64,000 nucleotides of DNA from JAJRPT01 sp965661945. GTDB taxonomy: Bacteria > Bacteroidota > Ignavibacteria > Kapaibacteriales > UBA2268. The notes under the pieces were generated by a model that was not told the DNA's origin, made no database searches, and saw nothing but the letters and a program-made list of their open reading frames with translations. Location of the stretch: positions 186,001 through 250,000 of the forward strand of contig CBFIFP010000003.1 in NCBI GenBank assembly GCA_965661945.1. Direction: 5' to 3'. A program made the position numbers and the translations under genes. Positions 1-8,977 of the stretch are shown one piece after another (positions within the stretch are counted from its first letter, which is position 1; each line of letters begins with the position of its first letter).

Positions 1-961
1 ATGGCTCGATAACTTCTTTAAGACCTCCAACATCTGTTGCAATTATTGGTAAGTTATAATGAGTTGAAATATTTGCAATGCCTGATTGGGTGGCACTTCT
101 GTATGGCTGAACACATAAATCCGATGCAGAAAAATAGATTGTTACGTCTTCGTCTGGTATGAAATCTATAATTTTTATAATTCTTTCTTCAAGATTATTT
201 TTTTTAATTTGTTCTTCATATTTATCAAAAGAGCCGTAAACATCACCAGCAATTAGTAATTTAATATTTTTATTAATATAGATCATAGAATCAATTAGAA
301 TATCTAAACCCTTATAATCACGGATAAATCCGAAAAATAAAATTATTTTGTCATTTTCTTTGATGCCTAATTTTTGGCGTGCAATATTTTTTTCAATTGA
401 CTCTGGAAATCTATCATAAACAGGGTGGGGGTGATAGTAAACTTTTGGATTAGGAAGTAAATCATATAAATCTCTTTCGACAGATTTACTAAGAGCCACA
501 AATTTATGGTTTTGCTTTAAGTAATAATTTGTTAATTGCTTATCGCCAATTCTTTTTTCGTGGGGAATAGCGTTATCAACTATTGCAATATTCTGCGATT
601 TCTTCTTAGTTTGTTTTAAAACAGTTCCCAAAGCGGGCGACAAAAAAGGAATCCAAAACCTTGAAAGCACAATATCGGGATTTAGATTGTTGATATAATT
701 TGAAGTTTTGAGCCAAGAAAGTGGGTTCACAGAGTCTAAAATTCGAGTTGAATTTAATGCTTCAGTTTTATCTCCTTCAGGAACAAATTGCGATTTCCCA
801 GGAAACAAAATATCAGGATATTGTCTTGAGAAATTTAAAGGGAAAACATTAGACTTCTCTTTAAGAGCAAAATAAAGTGAACCACTTGATTGAGCTATTC
901 CACCTCTGTAAGGATAAAATACTGACAAAAAGGCAATGTTTTTTTTACTTTTCTGGTTCAA
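1..961 (-). CDS. Glycosyltransferase family 4, 3' end cut by window
   Basis: This frame is open from a likely TTG start at 961 to the window edge, so the C-terminus is missing. The protein begins MNQKSKKNIAFLSVFYPYRGG, the Gly-rich N-terminal loop typical of GT-B retaining glycosyltransferases. Later segments read FFGFIRDYKG (acceptor/donor hinge) and DVGGLKEVIEP, the C-terminal nucleotide-sugar domain with its E-x-x-E-like region. It probably transfers a sugar from a nucleotide donor to a surface glycan or glycolipid at the cytoplasmic face of the inner membrane. No in-frame ATG exists upstream; a TAG lies shortly before the TTG. The start overlaps the end of the upstream M16 gene by 17 bases, which suggests one transcript. 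The sugar specificity cannot be told. Confidence 0.8.
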   Translation of the reverse strand, partial: MNQKSKKNIAFLSVFYPYRGGIAQSSGSLYFALKEKSNVFPLNFSRQYPDILFPGKSQFVPEGDKTEALNSTRILDSVNPLSWLKTSNYINNLNPDIVLSRFWIPFLSPALGTVLKQTKKKSQNIAIVDNAIPHEKRIGDKQLTNYYLKQNHKFVALSKSVERDLYDLLPNPKVYYHPHPVYDRFPESIEKNIARQKLGIKENDKIILFFGFIRDYKGLDILIDSMIYINKNIKLLIAGDVYGSFDKYEEQIKKNNLEERIIKIIDFIPDEDVTIYFSASDLCVQPYRSATQSGIANISTHYNLPIIATDVGGLKEVIEP

Positions 962-3005
962 AACTTTGATCTTCTAAATTAGGATTTAAAGTGTAATTAA
1001 CTTTTAACTTACTAACAAACAGTGACGATTTATTTTCAATAGATGTAGGAAGTAAATAATCTCCAAAACTTTTATAATCAGAATAGATATTTTCAAGAGT
1101 AATTTTACCAATTTGAGTATCCTGAGTGGAAGTATATGAGTTTAATAAAAAGGATTTTTCATCAAACTTATAAACTCTTTCTTCATTTTCACCTGTTACT
1201 TTTACATATATTTCACTATTCCTTTTACCTAGGATTTCCATATTAGCATCTAAATCTAAAATATTAGCAAAATAAAATGGCATTATCTCTAATTTGTCAA
1301 AAAGTGAAGTTTTCTCTTGATTAACTAAATCAGCTACTTTTATCCAAGATTTATCTCCGTTTATCCATTTTTCTTGTTTATTACCAACAAAATCTTGGAC
1401 AGAAAATGATTTATCAGGAGACTGTGCATTAACTAAATAAGTTCCTTTCATTTCTTGACCTTGAGTTGTAACTACAAGTTCACCTTTGCTTGATAAAGAT
1501 GAAATTTCTTTAAATATCTTTTTACCACCAACAGCTTTAAGGTAATTCTTTACAAGATCTTTTGGCTTAATTTTCACAGCTTCAAAATCATCAAGTGGAT
1601 TAATTGACCTATCATACTCAAAAATGTTTCCAAATTTCTCTAAATTATTTTTTGTAGATTTCGGACCAACAACAATTAGATATAAATTATCTTCGCTTAG
1701 ATACTTACTAGCATTTTTTAATATATCTCCTTGATTATATTTTTCAATTCTTTGGGCATAAGATTCAAAGTTTTTAGCTCTCACACCTTTAAACTCTCCA
1801 TTTTGAAGAATTGATGCGGTAAAATCACTATTCTCGAAAGACATCAAATAAGAGCCCTTTCTAAATTTTCTAACGGCATCTAACTCTTCTTCTGTTATTT
1901 GATTTTTAGATAAATCAACAATTAATTCTTTCATTACACTAATAGCAGAATCTGTTACATCTGCTTTCACATCTGCATTAGCAGAAAAGAAATTATAATA
2001 TTTTCTACCAGAAAGTCCCGCAGATGGAGAGTAAGTATATGAATGCTTTTCTCTTAGAGTTTTGAAAAGTCGCCCGATAAAACCTGAACCAATAATATTG
2101 CTATTAAAACTTAAAACTTCATAATCGTTGTCTGAGTAATTAACTCCCTCTGCAACAATGCGTATTGAAGATTGAACAGCGGCATCTCTTTCAATAAAAT
2201 AAACACCTTTTTCTAATTTAGCAGGTGAAGGAATTTCATCTAAAACAAACTCAGTATTTTTTTGATATTTACTAAAAACTCTAAAAATATCATTTAAATT
2301 TTTATCATTATAATTTCCAAAAATTGCTAAAGACATATTATTAGAAATAAAATACTTTTTTAGATATCTATCAATATCATTAATTGTGATTTTCTCAATA
2401 CTTTCTTCTGAAGGAAAATTAGCATAAGGGTGATTCTGTCCATACATTACTCTTTTAGCTAATTTAGAAGCAAGAGCATTAGGATCTGATTTCTCAGCCA
2501 CAAGACCAGCTTGAAACTGCTTTTTAAGTTTCTCTAATTCGTCTTCATTTAATTTTGTTTCAAATAAAATGTTGTCCAAAATATCGAGTATTTCATTGAG
2601 ATATTTGGTTAATGTGGTTACGTTAATTGCTATATAATCGTCATTTGCATTTGCTGATATAGATGCACCATAAAAATCAATTTTTTCAGCAATCTGTTCA
2701 GCAGTTAAATTCTTTGTTCCTTTTAGGAGCATATTTGCTGAAACTTCAGCCAATCCTGCTAAGTTTTTATCTTGAGAAGCACCACCACCAATTAATAATC
2801 TAAAATTAGTTATTGCTTGTCTTTGGTCTGGTATTAAATATAACTGAATTCCATTGCTTAAAAAGTCTAATTTATATTCAGGGAATTTAAAATCAAATTT
2901 GTTTAAACTTTCTGGTTTATTATTAAAAATAGAGTCCAATTTTTCCTCTGCTTTGATGTTAAATATATTAAGGTTTAAAAGTAAAACTAATACTATGATT
3001 CTCAT
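945..3005 (-). CDS. M16-family peptidase-like protein lacking the HxxEH motif
   Basis: The 686-residue protein has a signal peptide (about residues 1-19, ending near KAEE) and is probably periplasmic. Residues about 45-455 form an M16 double domain, with typical segments such as NMLLKGTKN and SYTYSPSAG. The zinc site is gone: where active homologues have HFLEH this protein reads GLAEVSANML. It therefore resembles the non-catalytic partner of M16 heterodimers (mitochondrial processing peptidase alpha). Residues about 490-686 are an extra beta-rich domain after the motif YLKAVGG, similar in feel to LolA-like lipoprotein-carrier domains, but that is a guess. It lies 11 bases downstream of a catalytic M16 gene on the same strand, so the two products probably form a complex. 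A clear AAGGA site precedes the ATG. Confidence 0.85.
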   Translation of the reverse strand: MRIIVLVLLLNLNIFNIKAEEKLDSIFNNKPESLNKFDFKFPEYKLDFLSNGIQLYLIPDQRQAITNFRLLIGGGASQDKNLAGLAEVSANMLLKGTKNLTAEQIAEKIDFYGASISANANDDYIAINVTTLTKYLNEILDILDNILFETKLNEDELEKLKKQFQAGLVAEKSDPNALASKLAKRVMYGQNHPYANFPSEESIEKITINDIDRYLKKYFISNNMSLAIFGNYNDKNLNDIFRVFSKYQKNTEFVLDEIPSPAKLEKGVYFIERDAAVQSSIRIVAEGVNYSDNDYEVLSFNSNIIGSGFIGRLFKTLREKHSYTYSPSAGLSGRKYYNFFSANADVKADVTDSAISVMKELIVDLSKNQITEEELDAVRKFRKGSYLMSFENSDFTASILQNGEFKGVRAKNFESYAQRIEKYNQGDILKNASKYLSEDNLYLIVVGPKSTKNNLEKFGNIFEYDRSINPLDDFEAVKIKPKDLVKNYLKAVGGKKIFKEISSLSSKGELVVTTQGQEMKGTYLVNAQSPDKSFSVQDFVGNKQEKWINGDKSWIKVADLVNQEKTSLFDKLEIMPFYFANILDLDANMEILGKRNSEIYVKVTGENEERVYKFDEKSFLLNSYTSTQDTQIGKITLENIYSDYKSFGDYLLPTSIENKSSLFVSKLKVNYTLNPNLEDQSFEPEK

Positions 3006-3016
3006 TTATTTTTCCT

Positions 3017-4345
3017 TTATTTATCTTTTGGTAAATAATTCAAAACTACTTTTTTCTTTTTAGATAAATATTTTTCAGCAACTTTTTGAATATCTTTTTT
3101 GGTAACCGCTTGAAATTTTTCTTGCTGTTGGTTTATCAATTCTGGATTTTTATAATAAGCTTCAAATCTCGCTAACTGCATAGCTTTTTGCATTACATTT
3201 TTTTTAGATTGAAGAAGTTCCATTTCATTGATATTCTTAACTTTTTGTAGTTCTTCATCAGAAATTCCATCTTTAATAATCTTTGCTATTTCGTCATAAA
3301 TTGCTTCCTCCACATCTGATAAGTTTTTATTAGGATAAGCTACACCATAAAAGATAATTGCTCCGTCCTCTTGTAAGTTAAATGGGAACATTGATGTCTG
3401 CATAGCAATTTCATCATTATTTACAAGGCGTTTATATAATCTAGAACTTTCACCACTTGCTAATATACTACTTAACAAATTGAGAGCATAGTATTCTTCT
3501 GAACCAATATTAGGACCTTTGAAACCAATAAATACTGCCTTATGAGGAGCTTTATCATCAATAATATCTTCTCTGTATTCTTTATTTAAAGTATCGATTT
3601 TTACTGGGTTTCTTATAATTTTATCAGCGGAAGGTATATTCCCAAAATAATCAATTATATATTGCCTTACATCTTGAATAATAAAATTGCCGGAAACAAC
3701 AAGTATTGCATTATTTGGTTGATAAAATCTATCATAGAAATCTTGAAAATCTTTTATCTTTGCATTTTCAATATCTACTTCTTTACCTATAGTTGCCCAT
3801 GAATATGTTCCAGTTAAGAATAAATTCTCAAGCATTTTTTCTAACATTGTACCATAAGGCTGATTATCTACTCTTTGCTTCTTCTCCTCTAAAACAACTC
3901 CTCTTTGAGTTTCAACCCCAACTTCCTCAACATTAAGCATTCTCATTCTTTGTGCTTCAATCCAAAGAGGTAATTGAACTTCATTTGAAGAAACTTTAAA
4001 TTTATAAACTGTTTCATCAAAAGAAGTATGCGCATTTAACCACCCACCAGACTCATTTATTAATTTTGGTATCTCTGCTCTTGCTATGCTACCAGCAGAT
4101 TCGAACATTAAATGTTCAAAAAAGTGAGCATATCCTGTTTTACCAAAATCTTCATCTTTCGAACCTACTTCATAATGTAATATCGTAGAAACTACTGGAG
4201 CTGAGCGGTCAATATGATATATTACCCTTAACCCATTTTCTAAAGTTTCTTTTCGAAAATTTATTTTCTCTTCCAATGATAAACCTTTTTGATTTGTCAT
4301 AAAATTTATAGCCATCAGTAAAATTATTATTTTTGTTAATTTCAT
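3017..4345 (-). CDS. M16-family zinc peptidase (catalytic partner)
   Basis: This 442-residue protein carries a signal peptide (about residues 1-23). It has the complete M16 zinc motif HFFEH at residues 74-78, with the third ligand in VVLEEKKQ about 75 residues later. The C-terminal half shows the usual second M16 domain (SILASGESSRLYKRL, near residue 290). The length fits a one-unit M16B peptidase that works as a dimer. It is first in the operon, followed 11 bases later by the larger degenerate M16 protein, an arrangement seen in many bacteria as YmxG-like pairs. The likely role is degradation of peptides in the periplasm. The substrate is unknown. Confidence 0.9.
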   Translation of the reverse strand: MKLTKIIILLMAINFMTNQKGLSLEEKINFRKETLENGLRVIYHIDRSAPVVSTILHYEVGSKDEDFGKTGYAHFFEHLMFESAGSIARAEIPKLINESGGWLNAHTSFDETVYKFKVSSNEVQLPLWIEAQRMRMLNVEEVGVETQRGVVLEEKKQRVDNQPYGTMLEKMLENLFLTGTYSWATIGKEVDIENAKIKDFQDFYDRFYQPNNAILVVSGNFIIQDVRQYIIDYFGNIPSADKIIRNPVKIDTLNKEYREDIIDDKAPHKAVFIGFKGPNIGSEEYYALNLLSSILASGESSRLYKRLVNNDEIAMQTSMFPFNLQEDGAIIFYGVAYPNKNLSDVEEAIYDEIAKIIKDGISDEELQKVKNINEMELLQSKKNVMQKAMQLARFEAYYKNPELINQQQEKFQAVTKKDIQKVAEKYLSKKKKVVLNYLPKDK

Positions 4346-4582
4346 AAAAATTTAATTTTTTGTTAAACTCTAAATGCAATTTACGAAATTTAAAGAATTA
4401 AGTTAGAATTTTGAAAAATAAGTAAAAACTATTTAGATTTTATACTATCTTGCAATATTATTATAAATATAATAGATAACTCAGAAATTATAATTATAAA
4501 TTAATTTGATTTATTTGCTAACATAAAAATTTATTGCTTTTTCCTTAATTTGCTTTTTTAAAACTTTAATTTTTATAAATAA

Positions 4583-6556
4583 ATGAAATTTGAAAAGAAA
4601 AATTTAGACAACGAAACTCTAAAATTATATTTTAAAAGTTTAATATACCCCAGATTGATAGAAGAAAAGATGCTTCTATTATTAAGACAAAACAAAATAT
4701 CTAAGTGGTTCTCAGGAATAGGACAAGAAGCAATATCAGTTGGACTAACACTTGCTTTAGAAGATGATGAATTTATTTTGCCAATGCATAGAAATCTTGG
4801 TTGTTTTACAACAAGAGGAATACCTCTTACTAAATTGTTTTCTCAATGGCAAGGAAAAGCTAATGGCTTCACAAAAGGAAGAGACAGGTCTTTTCATTTT
4901 GGTACTAATGATTATCACATAGTTGGGATGATTTCTCACCTTGGACCTCAAATGGGCGTTGCAGATGGAATTGGTCTTGCTTCCAAATTAAAAAATGAAA
5001 ATAAGATTACTGCTGTTATAACTGGAGATGGAGGAACTTCTGAAGGTGATTTCCACGAAGCAATAAATGTAGCTTCTGTTTGGGGATTACCAGTCTTATT
5101 TATTATTGAAAACAACGGCTACGGATTAAGTACTCCCTCAAGTGAACAATTTAACTTCGATTCATTTGTTGTAAAAGGTAACTCTTATAATATTAATGCT
5201 TATTCTATAGATGGTAATAACTTGCTTGAAGTGTATCATAAAATTAAAGAAATTAAGCAAGAAATTCTTGTAACAGGAAAACCAGTTATTTTGGAGTGTA
5301 GAACCTTTAGAATGAGAGGGCATGAGGAATCTTCTGGAACTAAATATATTCCTAAAGAGCTATTTGACCTATGGGCACAAAAAGACCCAATAAAAAACTT
5401 TCAAGACTTTTTAATAAATGAAAAAATAATTTCACAAGATGAAAGAAATAATATTGTAAATAATATTAAACAACAGATTAATAATGATATTGACCTTGTG
5501 ATTGATGAAGAGGAGATTAAAGTAGATAGTAAAACGGAGTTGCAAGATGTTTATAAAAATCATGAATTTATAAAAATAACTGAAAACCAAGAAACAAAAA
5601 ATATAAGATTTGTAGATGCTATAAGCCAAGCATTAGAGCAATCTATGGATAAGTTTGATAATTTGATATTAATGGGACAAGATATTGCAGAATATGGTGG
5701 TGTTTTTAAAGTTACAGATAACTTTTATTCCAAATATGGAAAAGAAAGAGTAAGAAATACACCGCTATGCGAGTCAGCAATTTTAGGAACAGGTTTGGGT
5801 TTGAGTATCAAAGGGTATAAATCTGTTGTTGAGATGCAGTTTGCCGATTTTGTTTCCTCCGGCTTTACCCAAATTGTTAATAATTTAGCTAAAATACATT
5901 ATCGTTGGGGTCAAAATGCAGACGTTGTTGTCAGAATGCCAACGGGGGCTGGAGTTGGAGCTGGTCCTTTTCATTCTCAATCAAACGAGGCGTGGTTTCT
6001 AAAGACCCCAGGATTAAAAATAGTTTATCCTTCTAATCCAAAAGATGCTAAAGGGCTTTTAATTAGTTCTATTGAAGACCCCAATCCTGTTATGTTCTTT
6101 GAACATAAATATTTATATAGGAAAATACAAGAAGAAGTGCCAACAGGATATTATAATATTGAATTAGGTGTTGCTAATGTTGTGAATTACGGTTCAAAAG
6201 CAACTATTTTAACTTATGGAATTGGAGTTCATTGGGCAACTGAGTTAGTAAAGAAAAATAATTATGATGTTGAAATAATTGACCTTAGGACTCTGGAACC
6301 ACTTGATTGGGATTGTTTAAAAAAATCAATTCAAAAAACCAATAAATGTTTAATACTGCATGAAGATACTGAAATTGTTGGCTTTGGAGCAGAACTCTCA
6401 GCTCAAATATCTCAAAATCTTTTTGAATATCTTGATGCTCCTATAATTAGAGTTGCAAGTTTGAATACACCAGTTCCCTTTACTAAAAATCTAGAAAACA
6501 ATTTTTTAGCATTATCCCAACTTGAAAAAAAATTAAATTATTTAATAAGTTATTAG
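4583..6556 (+). CDS. 2-oxoacid dehydrogenase E1, alpha and beta subunits fused
   Basis: The 657-residue protein joins the two halves of a thiamine-diphosphate E1 enzyme. Residues about 1-320 are the alpha part, with the ThDP/Mg motif GDGG at 148-151 ending in NN at 177-178. Residues about 338-657 are the beta part, with PLCESAILGTGLG and a transketolase C-terminal domain (GIGVHWATELV). E1 decarboxylates a 2-oxoacid and passes the acyl group to lipoyl-E2. Which acid (pyruvate or branched-chain 2-oxoacids) cannot be decided; single-chain alpha-beta fusions of this type in Bacteroidota are usually named branched-chain/pyruvate dehydrogenase E1. No E2 or E3 gene is adjacent. The lipoyl synthase gene at 46.7 kb fits a lipoate-dependent complex. 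There is no sign of frameshift at the junction. Confidence 0.88.
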   Translation: MKFEKKNLDNETLKLYFKSLIYPRLIEEKMLLLLRQNKISKWFSGIGQEAISVGLTLALEDDEFILPMHRNLGCFTTRGIPLTKLFSQWQGKANGFTKGRDRSFHFGTNDYHIVGMISHLGPQMGVADGIGLASKLKNENKITAVITGDGGTSEGDFHEAINVASVWGLPVLFIIENNGYGLSTPSSEQFNFDSFVVKGNSYNINAYSIDGNNLLEVYHKIKEIKQEILVTGKPVILECRTFRMRGHEESSGTKYIPKELFDLWAQKDPIKNFQDFLINEKIISQDERNNIVNNIKQQINNDIDLVIDEEEIKVDSKTELQDVYKNHEFIKITENQETKNIRFVDAISQALEQSMDKFDNLILMGQDIAEYGGVFKVTDNFYSKYGKERVRNTPLCESAILGTGLGLSIKGYKSVVEMQFADFVSSGFTQIVNNLAKIHYRWGQNADVVVRMPTGAGVGAGPFHSQSNEAWFLKTPGLKIVYPSNPKDAKGLLISSIEDPNPVMFFEHKYLYRKIQEEVPTGYYNIELGVANVVNYGSKATILTYGIGVHWATELVKKNNYDVEIIDLRTLEPLDWDCLKKSIQKTNKCLILHEDTEIVGFGAELSAQISQNLFEYLDAPIIRVASLNTPVPFTKNLENNFLALSQLEKKLNYLISY

Positions 6557-6637
6557 AATTTAATTAGAAATTATATAAATTTAAAATAATTTTCTTGTTA
6601 AATAGTTTTATACAAAAATATTTATTTAGGAGTTTTT

Positions 6638-7408
6638 ATGAAAAAAATTATAATATTAATAATTGTTGGGTTCTTATTCTCGTCTTGTGCTGTTATCAAG
6701 CAAGATCAAGTTGCAATGAAAAGAACTTTAGGAAAATTATCGGGCAAAAAACTTGAAGCAGGTTTCTATGGATACAATCCATTTATAACCACTTTGCTTT
6801 ATCTGCCTATTAATACCGTAAATTTAGAAGTTAGTCTTAATCTACCAAGTAAAGAGGGATTAACAATAGCTTCAGAGATTTCTATACTATACAGTATTGA
6901 TAAAGATAAGATTCAAGATATACTAATTACTATCGGTCCAAATTACGAAAATGAATTAATTCTCCCAGTTTTTCGCTCTGCCTCAGCAGATGTTTGTGCG
7001 AGATTTGTTGCTAAAGACTTACACTCCGGAGAAAGATATATAATCGAAAAGCAAATTAAAGAAAGAATGATGGAGTTAATTAAGGGGAGAGGGTTCAATA
7101 TCGAAGCTGTATTGATGAAGTCAATTAGACTACCCAGTAACTTGGTTAGCGCTATTGAAGCAAAACTTTCAGCTGAGCAAGATGCTATGAGAATGAAATT
7201 TGTAATAGATAAAGAAAAACTTGAAGCAGAAAGAAAACTAATTGAAGCAGAAGGTACAAGAAATGCACAAAAAGTATTAAGCGACGGACTAACAGATCAA
7301 ATCATTAAAATACAATCTATCGAAGCATTTAGAGAATTATCAAAATCTCCAAATGCAAAAGTAATTATTACAGATGGAAAAACTCCATTTTTAATTCAAA
7401 ATGAATAA
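6638..7408 (+). CDS. SPFH/band-7 (prohibitin-like) lipoprotein
   Basis: This 256-residue protein starts with a lipoprotein signal whose lipobox reads LFSSC (Cys near residue 17), so it should be lipid-anchored on the outer face of the inner membrane or on the outer membrane. Residues about 20-190 are an SPFH domain, with the conserved stretch FRSASADVCARF and then VLMKSIRLPSNLVSAIEAKL. A coiled-coil tail rich in Ala, Glu and Lys follows, as in prohibitin and HflK/HflC. Family members form large membrane-bound rings that regulate proteases such as FtsH; that link here is inference only, since ftsH lies 3 kb away on the other strand. A good AGGAG site sits before the ATG. Confidence 0.85.
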   Translation: MKKIIILIIVGFLFSSCAVIKQDQVAMKRTLGKLSGKKLEAGFYGYNPFITTLLYLPINTVNLEVSLNLPSKEGLTIASEISILYSIDKDKIQDILITIGPNYENELILPVFRSASADVCARFVAKDLHSGERYIIEKQIKERMMELIKGRGFNIEAVLMKSIRLPSNLVSAIEAKLSAEQDAMRMKFVIDKEKLEAERKLIEAEGTRNAQKVLSDGLTDQIIKIQSIEAFRELSKSPNAKVIITDGKTPFLIQNE

Positions 7409-7451
7409 ATAATGATATAAATCGTCAATAAACATTTATAATAAGGATAAT

Positions 7452-8210
7452 ATGCCAAAGGAAAAATTAAGTTTTATTGGAACAGGTGGTTATAAATTAA
7501 TTGGAGAACTTGATACTCCTGATAATGTTGAACATAGATTTTTTGCTTTGTATTCACAATGTTTCACTTGTACTAAAAACTTAAGAGCCGTCAAATATAT
7601 TACTAAAGAACTTAATAAAAAAGGTATTTCAGTTTTTAAGTTTGATTTCCCTGGATTAGGAGAATCTGAAGGCGATTTTAGTAAAACCAACTTCTCAACG
7701 AATTTGGAAAATATTAGAATCGCTTTTAATTTTTTAAAGCAAAACTATGAAGCGCCAAAACTTTTAATAGGACACTCTTTAGGTGGTGCTGCAATGATGA
7801 GATTAACAATGGAATTTGATGAAGTTATTGCAACTTCGTTGATTGCTGCTCCTGATGAGCCATCTCATCTTGCCGAAAAACTCAAAAAAACAATGTATGA
7901 TGCAAATGTTTATGGAAGTGCAAAGCGTACAATTGGCGGCATTGAATTTGAATTAACAAAAGAGTTTTTTGATGATTTAATAGAAAACTCAAAATTTCAC
8001 GATTTATCAAAAATAACTAAACCAATTCTTGTAATGCACTCTCCAGATGACGACACCATCGACCTAAAATATTCAATTAAAAACTTTGAGGAGGTTTCCG
8101 GACATAAGTCATTTATCACATTAAATAATGTCGGACATCTTTTGATGCAACCAAAAGATGCTGAGTACGTTGGAAAATTAATTGCCTTATGGTCTAAGCA
8201 GTATATTTAA
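7452..8210 (+). CDS. Alpha/beta hydrolase (serine hydrolase)
   Basis: The 252-residue cytoplasmic protein has the alpha/beta-hydrolase fold: a GLGESEG oxyanion region, the nucleophile elbow GHSLGG (Ser near residue 112), an acid loop VMHSPDDDTID and a C-terminal His in NNVGHLLMQP. It most resembles the hydrolase half of hydrolase-OsmC fusion proteins found in many bacteria, but the OsmC domain is absent here. The cysteine pair in the N-terminal SQCFTCTKN is also typical of that group. The natural substrate is unknown. It follows the SPFH gene by 43 bases and is probably cotranscribed with it. An AAGGA site precedes the start. Confidence 0.8.
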   Translation: MPKEKLSFIGTGGYKLIGELDTPDNVEHRFFALYSQCFTCTKNLRAVKYITKELNKKGISVFKFDFPGLGESEGDFSKTNFSTNLENIRIAFNFLKQNYEAPKLLIGHSLGGAAMMRLTMEFDEVIATSLIAAPDEPSHLAEKLKKTMYDANVYGSAKRTIGGIEFELTKEFFDDLIENSKFHDLSKITKPILVMHSPDDDTIDLKYSIKNFEEVSGHKSFITLNNVGHLLMQPKDAEYVGKLIALWSKQYI

Positions 8211-8223
8211 AATTCCTGAGTAT

Positions 8224-8751
8224 ATGGTTAAAAGTATATTTACAAATTGTATCTTAATTTTATTGCTTAATTCTTGCCAGTTAGATAGATTTCATCGTGA
8301 TTATACGGAATATGACTACCCTCCTTTTGAAGATGAAAAAGTTAGTTTTTATAATATCAATTTTAAAATCAATATAGATGGAAAGTTTTCAAACAAAAAT
8401 GAATTGTTGGAACATACTAATATTTGGCTAAAAAAATATTTTATTTCGGTTCCAAGATATTTAGAAAGGCAAAGAGAATTATATAAAAGTGATGATGATA
8501 TTGATTTTATTATAGATTTTGATTCATATTATGATGTTATCAAAACTGAAGGTGTTTGTATTTATGATAAAAAGAAACAATTTTTTTGTAAAGTTACGAT
8601 AGAATTTAATGATGGTTTTATTAACTTTAAATATTTTGATTTTAGTGAATTTGAGAGATATAGTAATAAAGAATCAAAAATAAAAAAGGGCATTAAATTG
8701 AATAAAATACAAGGTATATTGTGGGAGATGACAAATAAGTTTTATGAATAA
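8224..8751 (+). CDS. Small lipoprotein of unknown function
   Basis: The frame is open from 8182, overlapping the hydrolase gene, but the ATG at 8224 is preferred. It lies 13 bases after the hydrolase stop and puts a clean lipoprotein signal at the N-terminus (hydrophobic ILILLL followed by the lipobox LLNSC). The mature part, about 155 residues, is rich in Asp, Glu, Lys, Phe and Tyr with no motif I recognise. Residues such as DIDFIIDFDSYYDVI suggest alternating beta strands. It is likely outer-membrane anchored. No function is proposed. Confidence 0.65.
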   Translation: MVKSIFTNCILILLLNSCQLDRFHRDYTEYDYPPFEDEKVSFYNINFKINIDGKFSNKNELLEHTNIWLKKYFISVPRYLERQRELYKSDDDIDFIIDFDSYYDVIKTEGVCIYDKKKQFFCKVTIEFNDGFINFKYFDFSEFERYSNKESKIKKGIKLNKIQGILWEMTNKFYE

Positions 8752-8796
8752 GATATTAAATGTAGTTGTTACTACTTAAAAATTATGACTATTTTG

Positions 8797-8871
8797 TATC
8801 CCGGGTAGGACTCGAACCTACGGCCTACAGTTTAGGAAACTATTGCTCTATCCTAACTAAGCTACCGAGAC
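8797..8871 (-). tRNA. tRNA-Arg (anticodon CCU)
   Basis: The reverse complement folds into a full 75-nt cloverleaf. The acceptor stem is GTCTCGG/CCGGGAT with G-U pairs, and the D-arm is GCTT...GAGC. The anticodon arm is ATAGT-TTCCTAA-ACTGT, a 5-nt variable loop follows, and the T-arm is GTAGG-TTCGAGT-CCTAC, with discriminator A. The anticodon CCT reads AGG (arginine). CCA is not encoded. It lies between the end of a plus-strand lipoprotein gene and the terminator of the coiled-coil gene. Confidence 0.95.
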
Positions 8872-8901
8872 ATAAGTTGCTCAAAAAACAATTAATAATT
8901 T

Positions 8902-8935
8902 ATAAAAAAAATAAAAATGGGGATTATTAATCCCC
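8902..8935 (-). terminator. Rho-independent terminator after the coiled-coil gene
   Basis: On the minus strand a GGGGATT/AATCCCC hairpin (8919-8935, 3-nt loop) is followed by a T-rich run (8902-8917). It lies about 43 bases beyond the stop at 8978, so it should end the ftsH/coiled-coil transcript before the tRNA-Arg gene. Confidence 0.75.
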
Positions 8936-8977
8936 GATTATTTCAATCTATTAAGAAATATTTATAAACTTAAACAA

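Noticed and set aside
4583..6556. Frameshift or read-through joining two E1 genes
   Set aside because: The frame is continuous with no stop, both halves keep all motifs, and alpha-beta E1 fusions are known in this phylum.
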